19,167 nucleotides of DNA. Source: Bacillota bacterium. GTDB taxonomy: Bacteria > Bacillota > Clostridia > Oscillospirales > Acutalibacteraceae. The stretch spans positions 1 through 19,167 of the forward strand of contig JAEZGM010000051.1 in NCBI GenBank assembly GCA_023416955.1, in the 5' to 3' direction. Positions 7,666-15,715 of the stretch are shown here, piece after piece. The translations under genes and the position numbers were made by a program. The notes under the pieces are model-generated. The model was not told the origin of the DNA. It ran no database searches and was given only the letters and a program-made list of their open reading frames with translations. Each line of letters begins with the position of its first letter. Positions within the stretch are counted from its first letter, which is position 1.

Positions 7666-10600
7666 TTAATTGGTTACCACCTGCAGCGTGCTGCCGGAAA
7701 CACCTTTTCTTACAATAACCTGACGTTCAATCCGTTCTTTCAGCTCGCTGACGTGCGAAATAATACCCACAAGCCTGTTCCCGGCAGTGAGGCTGTCAAG
7801 CGTGCGTATCGCCTGCTCCAATGACTCGGAATCCAGCGCGCCGAAGCCCTCGTCAATGAACATCGTGTCAATTTCCACACCGCCTGCGTAGCTTTGGATT
7901 ACATCGGACAGGCCCAGCGCGAGCGAAAGCGAAGCCTTAAAGGATTCCCCGCCGGAAAGCGACCTGACCGTACGGGTTTTGCCGGTGTAGTGATCCAGCA
8001 CTTCCAACTCAAGGCCCGTCTGTGTTCTGAGGTCGGCGGCGTCTTCCCTCCGGAGAAGCTCGAAGCGCCCGTCCGTCATAAAGCGCAGGCGCTTGTTGGC
8101 TTCCACAATAATCTGATTAAAATAGGACGCCTGCACAAACTGCTCGAAAGCAAGCTTTGCTTTTCCGGTCAGTTCACCATTTGCCGTTTTGGAAAGTCCG
8201 CTCACAAGAAGGTACTCCGCCTCGTTTCTCTGGCGCTCCGCTTCTGCTTTCCGCAGGGCTTTCATCGTTTTTCCGTTTGCGTCCAGCGCGGCCCACAGGG
8301 AGCGAAGTTGGCTGTCGAGTTCATCTTTTTCGGATTTCAACGCATCCCGCGCTTGTTGCAACTGTTCGAGGTTTTCGGGCCGGCGCCCTTCTAATTCCGA
8401 TTCCAGCCGGGCAAACTCCGCCTGTACGCGGTTGCGGTCGTCCTGATACTCCTGCACCGTGCGACGCAGGGAATCCGTTTCGGTTTCGCTGCGAATCGCG
8501 TAGTGGTAAGCGGTTTCGTCGGCAAAACCGCTGTCGGAAAGTGCCTGCATGTACGCTTGAGAATCAAGCAGTACTTGTTTTGCGGCGGCTTCCTTGCGTT
8601 CGGTCTGGTCTTTCAGCACCGCGTAACTGCGCTCCAATTCGTTTTGCAGCGCGTGGTAACGTTCATCGGCCTGCTGCAAAGCCAGCTTGAGCGCGGAAAG
8701 TCCGGACTGCCGCGCTTTAATCTGCTCCATCGCCTGACTTTGCGAGGGCCATTCCAACTCCGCCTTCAGCACCGAAAGCCGCGCCGCTTTGCCCGAAAGA
8801 TCCGCTGTCTGGGATGCGGCCTTTGCGGAAAGCTCCGTTAATGCTGCTTCGGCTGCACTGAATTGCCGCTCCGTTTCTGCCAGCTGCTTCTGACAGGTTT
8901 GCCGCCGTGTCATCAGTGCAGTAAGGCGTTCTTGATCTGCCTGCAAATTTTTCTGCGCGGCGACGCAGTCATTTAATTCCTGCTCCGCAAGCTTCTGCAG
9001 CAGACCGACCTTATCGGGAAGCTCTGAGTGAATCAGCTCCTGCGCGGAACGGCGCAAATGCTCCGTCGTTGACCGAAATTCCGTGATTTTATTGCCGGAT
9101 TTTTCACTGAGCCCCTGCATTGCTTTTCGTAGAGATTCATCTTGCTCTTTCAGTTGGTTCAGCTCGGCTTCGCTCGGCGCTTCTTCCCCACGAACTGCCT
9201 TTTGCGGGTGCGCTGTGGAACCGCAGACTGGGCACGGCTGACCCTCTTCCAAACTTTCGGCAAGGATTCCCGCCTGCTCTCTGAAGAAAGCGGCCTCCTT
9301 TTGCAGATAGGACTCATGAAATTTCTGATAGTCATTCTGCGCGGAAGTAAACCGCTGCTGTAATTCCTGCGATTCATGGTGCAGCGCTTTGAGCGACGCG
9401 ATTTCTTCGAGCAGTCCGCGCAATCCGTTTTCAGACGTTTGATGCAGGGTAAGCGCGTGCCCGCATTCCGAAAGTTGCACCTCGGTATTCGCGGTGCGCT
9501 CTAAATCGCCGTTTAGCGCGGTTTTGAGCTCTTCAAGACGGGTTTTCTCCCGCTTTCCTGCGTCTGTTTCCTTTTCAAGCTGCCCAAGCTGCGTTATGAT
9601 CTGAGCGGTTTCCGTCGATAGGGTATCCGCTTCTTCATACTTGGGAAGTATCTTTGTCAGCCGGTCGATTTCAGCGGAAAGCCGCTCGCGTTCCGGCTCT
9701 TTTGCCTGCTCTGCCGCAAATTCCGTCCGAAGCTGTTCCAGCTGTTCCGTCTGCCCGCTGATCTGCGTATTGAGCCGGTCAATGCTGACAGTCAGCTCGT
9801 CGTGCAGCGACTTCTGCCTGAGAAAGGATATTTCGAGCGGCTTTACCGTGTACAGCGCTTTTTCCGCCGCCGCAAGCTCCTTGGCGCGCCCGTTGACTTC
9901 CTCTGCCCGCCCGGCAAGCTCCTGCTGCTTTTTCCGGGCAGCGGCAAGATTTTCAAACGCGTTGTTGATATACTGCGCCTGTGTCACATCGGCAATTTTC
10001 TTTCCAATGGACTTTTCCAATATTTCGGACTTTCGCTGTAATTCCTGCTGTTCCTGCGCGTCCCGCTCCAAAGCATCTGCGAGTATTTCAACAATCCTCT
10101 GCGTATTATGAATATTTTCCTCCGCCGTCAGTTCTGCCAACGGGCGGTACGCTTCGCGATCGGGCAGCACTAAGCCCGAAACATATTGCAGGATACTCCG
10201 TTCGCCCTCGTCACAGCGCGCTTTTACCTCTTTCTCCCGCTTTTTCAGCAAATCCTGTGCGGAACGGTACAGTTCGGTATTGAATACGCGGCGGAAAATT
10301 TCCGCACGGTCACGGCTTTCCGCCAGCAACAGCTTCTGGAATTCGCCCTGTGCAATCATGGCGATCTGCTTGAACTGCTTGTAGTTAATGCCTAGTAAAT
10401 CCACAATACGGTTGGTAACGTCCTGATAACCCGCAACCACCTCGCCGTTTGAAAGAATCAGCGCCGCGTCGGCAGATTCATAGGTAGTGCCCTCCCCTGT
10501 TTTTTTGGGACGTTTGTATTTCGGGGTACGGCTCACTTCATATTGCTTGCCTTTGTGCGTGAACGTCAGCTCCACGAAGGTTTTTGTCTGCGGCTGGGCA

Positions 10601-10809
10601 AAATCGCTGCGCAGGATATCCGCTGTGCGCGTGGTTCCGCTCGCTTCCCCGTAAAGGGCAAAAGCGATCGCGTCAAAAATAGAGGTCTTTCCCGCGCCGG
10701 TGTCCCCCGTAATCAGGAACAGGCCGCTGCCGCCGAACGGCTCCAGGTTCAGCTCCACGCGCCCGGAATAGGGGCCGAACGCGCTCATGACGATTTTTAT
10801 CGGCTTCAT
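7666..10809 (-). CDS. sbcC: SbcC, ATPase subunit of the SbcCD nuclease
   Basis: This 1047-aa SMC/Rad50-like ATPase is the partner of SbcD in the exonuclease/endonuclease that opens DNA hairpins and processes double-strand ends. The Walker A motif GDTGAGKT is at 35-42. Two long coiled-coil arms flank a zinc hook CPVC (Cys526, Cys529), almost at the middle as expected. The ABC signature LSGGES lies near residue 952 and Walker B, FIDEGFGAL, near 985. The length is typical for the family. Its ATG overlaps the TGA of sbcD by four bases (ATGA), so translation is probably coupled. It is followed by a hairpin at 7608-7659. Palindrome-rich DNA is the known substrate, and this window has many hairpins. 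Confidence 0.97.
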   Translation of the reverse strand: MKPIKIVMSAFGPYSGRVELNLEPFGGSGLFLITGDTGAGKTSIFDAIAFALYGEASGTTRTADILRSDFAQPQTKTFVELTFTHKGKQYEVSRTPKYKRPKKTGEGTTYESADAALILSNGEVVAGYQDVTNRIVDLLGINYKQFKQIAMIAQGEFQKLLLAESRDRAEIFRRVFNTELYRSAQDLLKKREKEVKARCDEGERSILQYVSGLVLPDREAYRPLAELTAEENIHNTQRIVEILADALERDAQEQQELQRKSEILEKSIGKKIADVTQAQYINNAFENLAAARKKQQELAGRAEEVNGRAKELAAAEKALYTVKPLEISFLRQKSLHDELTVSIDRLNTQISGQTEQLEQLRTEFAAEQAKEPERERLSAEIDRLTKILPKYEEADTLSTETAQIITQLGQLEKETDAGKREKTRLEELKTALNGDLERTANTEVQLSECGHALTLHQTSENGLRGLLEEIASLKALHHESQELQQRFTSAQNDYQKFHESYLQKEAAFFREQAGILAESLEEGQPCPVCGSTAHPQKAVRGEEAPSEAELNQLKEQDESLRKAMQGLSEKSGNKITEFRSTTEHLRRSAQELIHSELPDKVGLLQKLAEQELNDCVAAQKNLQADQERLTALMTRRQTCQKQLAETERQFSAAEAALTELSAKAASQTADLSGKAARLSVLKAELEWPSQSQAMEQIKARQSGLSALKLALQQADERYHALQNELERSYAVLKDQTERKEAAAKQVLLDSQAYMQALSDSGFADETAYHYAIRSETETDSLRRTVQEYQDDRNRVQAEFARLESELEGRRPENLEQLQQARDALKSEKDELDSQLRSLWAALDANGKTMKALRKAEAERQRNEAEYLLVSGLSKTANGELTGKAKLAFEQFVQASYFNQIIVEANKRLRFMTDGRFELLRREDAADLRTQTGLELEVLDHYTGKTRTVRSLSGGESFKASLSLALGLSDVIQSYAGGVEIDTMFIDEGFGALDSESLEQAIRTLDSLTAGNRLVGIISHVSELKERIERQVIVRKGVSGSTLQVVTN

Positions 10810-11957
10810 GTCGCATCACCTCCCGCCTGTGTGAAAATTTCTTCCATGAGCGCCCGCTGCCCGTCGCTCAGCTCCGTATTATTCTGATTGCTGTAAAACT
10901 CCGAAAAAAGCTCCATGGGCTTTTTTCGCGCCACGTCGCCGGAAGCGGCGGTCTTTGAATCTTCCTTCTGCACCGACCGGCTGTTCTCCATGTCAAGCTT
11001 CATCAAATTCGGGTAAACCTGCCGCAGCTTCCCGATTGCGTCATAGATTTCTTCTTCGTCCGTCAGGGTAGCGTGAATGTAATCCTGTGAAATCGGCTGT
11101 TCTTCCGCACCCGCCCGCAAAAGCGCCGCAATAGGGCCTTTCACTTCGCGCATGTCCCGCAGCGGCACCAGAGGAATCAAACGGGTATCGACTTGACCTT
11201 TTTCCCCAAGCTCCAGAAGCGTAACGGATTTATGCTGACGCGATTCCGAAAACGAATATTTCAGGGGCGAACCCGCATAACGGATACTGTCGCGCCCGAT
11301 GCGCTGTGGGCCGTGCAGATGTCCGAGCGCCACATAGTCAAATCCATCAAACGCGGAAGTATCCACATTGTCAAGTCCACCAATGGCAAGGCTTTCGGAG
11401 TCGGAACGCTCCGGCTCTTGAAGCCCGCTGGTTACAAACTGGTGGGCGATCAGAATATTTCTCTCATTCGGATTCATTACGGCCTTACCGAGCGCGGCGC
11501 GCACCGCGTCGTCGCAGGTTTCAATCGGTGTGTCAAAGTACGGGCGCACAAGAGCGGGCTTCACGTACGGCAGTAGATAGATATTCACTTTTCCGTACTC
11601 GTCCTCCATTGCTTCGCCGTGCAGCTCGCCGTGGTAAGTTCCCGCAATATGCAAGCCGTTTTTGCCCATGATGCGACTGCCGAAATTGAGCCGCTCCGGC
11701 GAGTCGTGATTCCCGCTGATCATGAAAACCGGAAGCTTGCGTGAAACCAATTCAGTCAGGAAATCGTCAAGCAGTTCCACCGCTTCCGCCGGGGGCAGGC
11801 TCTTGTCGTAAATGTCCCCCGCCATTAGGATACCGGAAGGCTTCTCTTCGTCCGTGATACGAAGGATTTCATTCAATATGTACCGTTGATCCTCGAGCAG
11901 ATTAAACTCACCGATCCGCCGCCCGATGTGCAGATCCGCAAGATGCAGCAATTTCAT
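10806..11957 (-). CDS. sbcD: SbcD, nuclease subunit of SbcCD
   Basis: This 383-aa Mre11-type metallophosphoesterase is the nuclease subunit that works with SbcC. All expected metal-binding motifs are present: DLH at 8-10, GDIYDK at 47-52, GNHD at 82-85, a His at 172 in AHQF, and GHLH at 212-215. A capping region precedes the C-terminal segment, which contacts SbcC in relatives. GGGAGG lies 5 bases before the ATG. The gene is first in a two-gene operon, overlapping sbcC by four bases. In the 130 bp upstream, the 8-bp inverted arms 11982-11989 and 12025-12032 (GTCAACGC/GCGTTGAC) are the only structure seen; no clear promoter was identified. Confidence 0.97.
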   Translation of the reverse strand: MKLLHLADLHIGRRIGEFNLLEDQRYILNEILRITDEEKPSGILMAGDIYDKSLPPAEAVELLDDFLTELVSRKLPVFMISGNHDSPERLNFGSRIMGKNGLHIAGTYHGELHGEAMEDEYGKVNIYLLPYVKPALVRPYFDTPIETCDDAVRAALGKAVMNPNERNILIAHQFVTSGLQEPERSDSESLAIGGLDNVDTSAFDGFDYVALGHLHGPQRIGRDSIRYAGSPLKYSFSESRQHKSVTLLELGEKGQVDTRLIPLVPLRDMREVKGPIAALLRAGAEEQPISQDYIHATLTDEEEIYDAIGKLRQVYPNLMKLDMENSRSVQKEDSKTAASGDVARKKPMELFSEFYSNQNNTELSDGQRALMEEIFTQAGGDAT

Positions 11958-12091
11958 GGCAACCTCCCGTGTTCATAAAATGTCAACGCTCTTTGCAGGC
12001 TTTCTATTGGACTAATTTTCAAATGCGTTGACTATATATCCTTATTTTACAGAAAAAAGAGGCAAATGAAAAGGTTCTTCCGTACATTCAT

Positions 12092-12122
12092 AAAAAAAGC
12101 ACCCCACAGGGAGTGCTTTTTT
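12092..12122. terminator. Bidirectional terminator after the VOC gene
   Basis: A hairpin of the form A7-GCAC-CCC...GGG-GTGC-T7 has A and T runs on both sides, so it can terminate in either direction. It follows the VOC gene stop by about 16 bp on the minus strand and separates that unit from sbcDC. Confidence 0.85.
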
Positions 12123-12138
12123 CATGATTCGTATATGC

Positions 12139-12501
12139 CTACCGGTTTTCCACAAGCTGAATTTTCATTCCGTTTGGGTCAAGGATAAAGAAAAATTTGA
12201 TGTGCGGATTCGGTTCGAACCGCCCGCTCTGAATCACGATTCCCCGTTCGCGAAGAAATTCTATCATTTTATCCGCAGATTCCACTGTAAAGCACCATGA
12301 AATATCCTCGCCGACGCTAATCTCTGTTTTGCTTTTGTCACAAATCAGTTCTATCTCCGTATCGCCGTCGCCCAGAAAGGCAATTTCCTTACCGGGGCCA
12401 GCCGGATAGCGTCTGTTCAGTGGCAGCCCGATGATTTCCTGATAAAATTTCAGGGATTCGTCCATATTCTTTACATACAGTGTGCTCCAGCATAATTTCA
12501 T
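12139..12501 (-). CDS. VOC superfamily (glyoxalase/bleomycin-resistance fold) protein
   Basis: This 120-aa protein has the paired beta-alpha-beta-beta-beta fold of the VOC superfamily: a first module at about 3-53 (VKNMDESLKFYQEIIGLPL) and a second at about 67-118 (ending LDPNGMKIQLVE). The start at 12501 is chosen for the GGAGG site in front of it; the longer open frame reaches into the upstream gene. By eye, the two His ligands of true glyoxalase I are replaced by Trp5 and Trp69, while Glu51 and Glu118 remain, so methylglyoxal activity should not be assumed. It begins 14 bp after the nicotinamidase-like gene and is very likely co-transcribed with it. The substrate is unknown. Confidence 0.88.
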   Translation of the reverse strand: MKLCWSTLYVKNMDESLKFYQEIIGLPLNRRYPAGPGKEIAFLGDGDTEIELICDKSKTEISVGEDISWCFTVESADKMIEFLRERGIVIQSGRFEPNPHIKFFFILDPNGMKIQLVENR

Positions 12502-12515
12502 TGGTATTCCTCCAT

Positions 12516-13049
12516 TTATAATTTTCTGTTTAACAGGGTAATCTGCAGACTTTCCATTACATCGAGCGCTTTTTCGTTCAGTGCATCGTCGTTGCTCGCG
12601 ACGCACGCGGCGTCCACAATAATTTCCGCCTCCGGCAGTGCGGCCTTCGCAAGAACTGCGTTGGAAATTACGCAGATATTGGAAACCACGCCCACAAGTT
12701 CCACCGTGTCATATCCGCGCTGGGCCAAGTAACCCGCAAGCTCCATCGAACCGAACGCACTCTTCTCAAAGCGCTTTGTGCCCTCGCCGCAGTAATCCGC
12801 CGCCCTGCCGTACAGGTTCCAGCCGGGCGTACCCTTTACGCAGTGTATGACGGGCAGCTTTTTCCCCTCCTGCGTTTGCAGGTACTGCTCACTGTGGGTG
12901 TCGAAAGTAAATGCGATTTCATCGCCGTTTCTTTGATACTCCTCTATCTTGCTGATTATGGCCTGTTCCAACTCTTCCGCTTTTTCAAAGCCCAAACTTC
13001 CGCTGACAAAATCATTCTGGTAATCCACAACGATCAATATTCTCTTCAT
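12516..13049 (-). CDS. Isochorismatase/nicotinamidase-like cysteine hydrolase
   Basis: This 177-aa protein belongs to the isochorismatase-like hydrolases. The catalytic triad can be placed as Asp9 (VVDYQNDF), Lys96 (FEKSAFGS) and Cys126 (VVSNICVISNA). Asp50 and His52 (TFDTHSEQY) resemble the metal site of nicotinamidases, and HCVKGTPGW (69-77) matches the loop seen in PncA-like enzymes. A nicotinamide or related amide substrate is therefore plausible, but the family is broad and assigning pncA would go beyond the evidence. AAGGAGG lies 7 bases before the ATG. The gene leads a two-gene unit with the VOC protein, and a repeat element (13143-13245) lies about 95 bp upstream. Confidence 0.9.
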   Translation of the reverse strand: MKRILIVVDYQNDFVSGSLGFEKAEELEQAIISKIEEYQRNGDEIAFTFDTHSEQYLQTQEGKKLPVIHCVKGTPGWNLYGRAADYCGEGTKRFEKSAFGSMELAGYLAQRGYDTVELVGVVSNICVISNAVLAKAALPEAEIIVDAACVASNDDALNEKALDVMESLQITLLNRKL

Positions 13050-13142
13050 GCTTTGCCTCCTTTTCAGTACATAAAATATAAGAAAAAAGTACCTGCCCGC
13101 TCTCTTATTTTATCACGTTTTTTTATTTTGCACGCGAAGAAT

Positions 13143-13245
13143 TAGGTCTCGTCTGTAAACTCAAAATGGATTCGCTTGGTCGCGTTGTTCTATGCTGATA
13201 TTTTGGTAATTCGCACAATCCTCAGCATTTTGCAAACAAAGCCTA
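13143..13245 (+). repeat. MITE-like element, family 1, copy A
   Basis: This 103-bp element has degenerate terminal inverted repeats (TAGGTCTCGTCTGTAAA and TTTGCAAACAAAGCCTA, 12 of 17 positions complementary). It aligns with the reverse complement of 14087-14194 over nearly its whole length, with 86 contiguous positions at roughly three quarters identity and one 7-bp indel near the left end. There is no coding capacity. It lies in the gap between the hydrolase and peptidase-like genes. Confidence 0.78.
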
Positions 13246-13253
13246 AGAAGGAC

Positions 13254-13297
13254 TAAAAAGCAGAGGCTGTTTCAGCCGCCTGCGCGCCTGAACAGCC
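13254..13297 (-). terminator. Terminator of the C39-like gene
   Basis: On the minus strand GGCTGTTCAG pairs with CTGAAACAGCC (one bulged base) around a 12-nt GC-rich loop. It is followed by TCTGCTTTTTAG, giving a good intrinsic terminator 17 bp after the stop codon at 13314. Confidence 0.8.
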
Positions 13298-13313
13298 CCA
13301 TTTTCATCATTTA

Positions 13314-13964
13314 TTATAATACAGAATCGAACCATGTCACACTGACAAAGCCGCCGCCCAGCGAAGTGGTTTGAAGCCACAGGGCAAGGTCAATCTGCTT
13401 GATCCTGCCTTCGTCCAAAATTTTCACCGCGGCAGCGCCGTCCCGCTCATAGTCCAACGCAATGACGGTCACCCAGTGCCAGGAATCCAGCCGCTTTTCG
13501 TCACCGTTGTCAAGGTTTAAAAAAGCAACCGGCAGATCCTTTGACAGCGAATTTTCCAAAAATTCCGATACAGCGGACAGTTCAGGCCGCTGAAAGCGGT
13601 TTTTGGGAATGTCCAGCGCCATGGGTTCGGCCCTCATTGCCTTTGCCGATGCAAATGCCGATATGCCCCCGCTGAACATCGCCGTGGTATTGACGCCGCG
13701 CAGCCCCGGAGTGACAAAATTCCACGTTTCCTCCATAAGCGCCACACAGCGGCTTTTGGCGGGAATTATTTCGCCTTCCGCGGCAGCGCCGGAACGAACA
13801 TGGTAGTAAAACAGATTTGCCGCTGTCGTCGGCCCGCAGCCCGCAAGGCGCTGCCATTTTGTACGGTACCACGTCTGATCGCACCCGTAATAAACAGCGG
13901 AGCTGTTAGAATCCTGTATCTGAAATAAATCAGTATTTTTAATTGAAGTTGAACTGAATGCCAT
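13314..13964 (-). CDS. Papain-like/C39-like putative cysteine peptidase
   Basis: This 216-aa protein carries a papain-fold cysteine peptidase pattern. Gln38 and Cys43 lie in QRLAGCGPTTAANL (oxyanion Gln and nucleophile), His163 in SWHWVTVIAL, and Asp184 in KILDEGR. The spacing and order suit peptidase C39-like proteins. It has no signal peptide, no membrane segment and no attached transporter domain, so it should act in the cytoplasm or be a non-exported relative; it is not a bacteriocin ABC exporter. A CGGGG sequence before the ATG is only a moderate ribosome site. The gene stands alone with its own terminator, between inverted copies of a short repeat (13143-13245 and 14087-14194). The true substrate is unknown, and a transglutaminase-like or inactive role is possible. 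Confidence 0.7.
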   Translation of the reverse strand: MAFSSTSIKNTDLFQIQDSNSSAVYYGCDQTWYRTKWQRLAGCGPTTAANLFYYHVRSGAAAEGEIIPAKSRCVALMEETWNFVTPGLRGVNTTAMFSGGISAFASAKAMRAEPMALDIPKNRFQRPELSAVSEFLENSLSKDLPVAFLNLDNGDEKRLDSWHWVTVIALDYERDGAAAVKILDEGRIKQIDLALWLQTTSLGGGFVSVTWFDSVL

Positions 13965-14086
13965 TGTAATCGCCCCGTTTAAAATTCAACCTGCTTTTCA
14001 CTGCATTGACTTATTCTATCATATCACTGCACCTAATAGCAAACACAAAAAGAATGAACGATAAAATATGCGTACAAATGTTTTCT

Positions 14087-14194
14087 AGGGCTTGTTTGTA
14101 AAATGGTGATGAATATGCGAATTACTAAAATATTGGCACAGAACAATGCGATCAAGAGGACCTATTTTGACTTTAGATTTTACAAACAAGACCT
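14087..14194 (-). repeat. MITE-like element, family 1, copy B
   Basis: This 108-bp element has terminal inverted repeats that are perfect over 14 bp (CTTGTTTGTAAAAT at 14091-14104 and its complement at 14177-14190). They extend to 18 bp with one mismatch. It is an inverted relative of 13143-13245. No target-site duplication is obvious and no transposase is encoded. It lies in the 299-bp gap between the HD-GYP gene end and the peptidase-like gene start; nothing else is seen in that gap. Confidence 0.82.
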
Positions 14195-14263
14195 TGATGA
14201 TTCTCAACACAGATAAAACGCGGTTAAATTCGCAACAAATAAAGAGACCCTTCTTCCGGCAAT

Positions 14264-15472
14264 CTATGCCGTGGTAGCGAATTCAGACTGATCGGTAAAT
14301 ACAGAACCAATATCTTCGGTTATCGCTCCCTCAATCAATCCCTTATTCGCCATATTTTCCATCAGCTGAACCGCCTTTCGGTGCGGCATACCCTTGCGGT
14401 AGGGCCGATCCTCCGTCAGGGCCTGATAGATATCTACACAGCCCAGAATACGCGAATTAAAGTCAAGCTGATCGGCAGTAAATCCGTAGGGATACCCGCC
14501 GCCGTTGAGCTTTTCATGATGATTCGCCGCCCAGTCCGCAATCTGTTCAAACCCGGTAATTACCTCAAGCGCTCTGCGTGTATAGAATGGATGTGACTGG
14601 ATGACGGCGATTTCCGCCGATGTCAGCGAACCGGGCTTGTCCAGTATCTCATTCGGAACCATTAATTTTCCCAAGTCATGCAGGTCAGCTGCGATGCGCA
14701 TTTTCCAGTAAGTCTCATCATCATATTCATAGTATTGACAGAGCTTCCCTATTTTATCGCTGATTCCGCGGGAGTGATACCCTGTGAACGGTGATTTGGC
14801 GTCAATAATCCGGCAGAAAATCTGTGAAACGGAACGCATTTCCTTGTAACCGAAGTTTCGAACAACATTGGGCATATTCGTTTTCAGCTCCGCGCTGACA
14901 AAGGAATCACCCATATTCAGCCAAAACTCAATATGCCGGCTGAGGTCATTGAAAACGTCACACAAATCCGGATCAAAAAAGCGTTTGGATTCTTTTACGG
15001 ACTGAATAATTTCCGCGTTGGTCTTATTATCGGAATATTCTATGGCTACAAAATCCGCGAGTGCAATAATCCGGGAATACAGCGGAATGTCCTTTCCGGC
15101 TACTCCAAAGTAACCGCTGCCGTCAAAATGTTCGTGATGATATAGAATCACGTTCGGCACTTTTTTAAAAAATGGGAAAAGAGCAAGGTTGTTTTCCCCT
15201 TCCATGCAGTGCCTGTAATTTAGCTCGGCATGATAATACTCATTTGAATTCGATATTTGAAGCAGAGATTTTGTAACACCGTTGTCGTGCAACAGGGAAT
15301 AGGAAATCAAATCAAACAAATCCCGATCATTCAACCGCATGATTTTACCGATGCGCGCTGAAATATAGGCAACTCGCCTGCCGTGGTTCGTTACATTCTG
15401 AATCAAGTCACTTTCCACATAATCCAGTGTAAAAGACAGTGAATTCAGCAATTCATTTATATTAAAATCCAT
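14264..15472 (-). CDS. Tandem HD / HD-GYP domain protein (probable c-di-GMP phosphodiesterase)
   Basis: This 402-aa protein has two HD-type domains. The first (about 25-160) has LLHDNG with His62-Asp63 and a YHHEHFDGSGYFG segment near 113-125, but lacks a complete GYP motif. The second (about 205-380) is a proper HD-GYP domain: ADLHDLGK with His265-Asp266, HHEKLNGGGYP with GYP at 326-328, and a downstream DIYQALTEDRPYR. HD-GYP proteins hydrolyse cyclic di-GMP, so this one probably lowers the second messenger; the first domain may be regulatory. No sensor, receiver or membrane segment is present. The start at 15472 is preferred (AAGGGA about 8 bases upstream) over an in-frame ATG at 15583, which would add a 37-residue Cys-rich extension without a site. 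A family 2 repeat lies in its upstream region. Confidence 0.88.
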   Translation of the reverse strand: MDFNINELLNSLSFTLDYVESDLIQNVTNHGRRVAYISARIGKIMRLNDRDLFDLISYSLLHDNGVTKSLLQISNSNEYYHAELNYRHCMEGENNLALFPFFKKVPNVILYHHEHFDGSGYFGVAGKDIPLYSRIIALADFVAIEYSDNKTNAEIIQSVKESKRFFDPDLCDVFNDLSRHIEFWLNMGDSFVSAELKTNMPNVVRNFGYKEMRSVSQIFCRIIDAKSPFTGYHSRGISDKIGKLCQYYEYDDETYWKMRIAADLHDLGKLMVPNEILDKPGSLTSAEIAVIQSHPFYTRRALEVITGFEQIADWAANHHEKLNGGGYPYGFTADQLDFNSRILGCVDIYQALTEDRPYRKGMPHRKAVQLMENMANKGLIEGAITEDIGSVFTDQSEFATTA

Positions 15473-15619
15473 CGCCGCAATCCCTTCGTAGAATCTGGTA
15501 AAATTATAGCACTTTAAGTCACAAATTAATATAGGTTTACAAATATTACATAAATAATCCACAATATCTAACTTAAAGTCCAAATTAATTGGAATTTTCT
15601 ACACAATGTGGAGATTCTA

Positions 15620-15699
15620 GGTAACCGCTGATTAAAGCAATTTTGAAACCGCTCAGTCCAGTATTTGCGTAGCTTCGAATTATTGCGACTTGATTTTGG
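15620..15699. repeat. Short interspersed repeat, family 2, copy 1
   Basis: The sequence starting GGTAACCGCTGATTAAAG and containing CTCAGTCCAGTAT and AGCTTCGAATT closely matches 18713-18775 over 62 positions with one single-base indel. A looser match (GACTTGATTTTGG) follows at 15687-15699. It lies in the 243-bp gap upstream of the HD-GYP gene, in the same orientation relative to that gene as copy 2 is to pfkA. Confidence 0.75.
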
Positions 15700-15715
15700 A
15701 GTCTGCATGCACGCC

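Noticed and set aside
9641..10111. Ser-rich 156-codon plus-strand frame inside sbcC
   Set aside because: It is a shadow of the sbcC coiled-coil coding strand, with no independent start signal.
12502..12606. Longer N-terminus of the VOC protein
   Set aside because: It overlaps the end of the hydrolase gene, is Arg-rich and unlike the VOC fold; the ATG at 12501 has a good ribosome site.
13143..14194. Complete insertion sequence
   Set aside because: No transposase-like frame lies between or within the repeats; the only gene has a cysteine-peptidase pattern.
14257..14271. Small CGGCA/TGCCG hairpin at the HD-GYP stop codon as a terminator
   Set aside because: The stem is only 5 bp, spans the stop codon and has no T-run after it.
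15473..15583. 37-residue N-terminal extension of the HD-GYP protein
   Set aside because: It is Cys-rich with no ribosome site before its ATG; the internal ATG at 15472 has one and fits the domain start.
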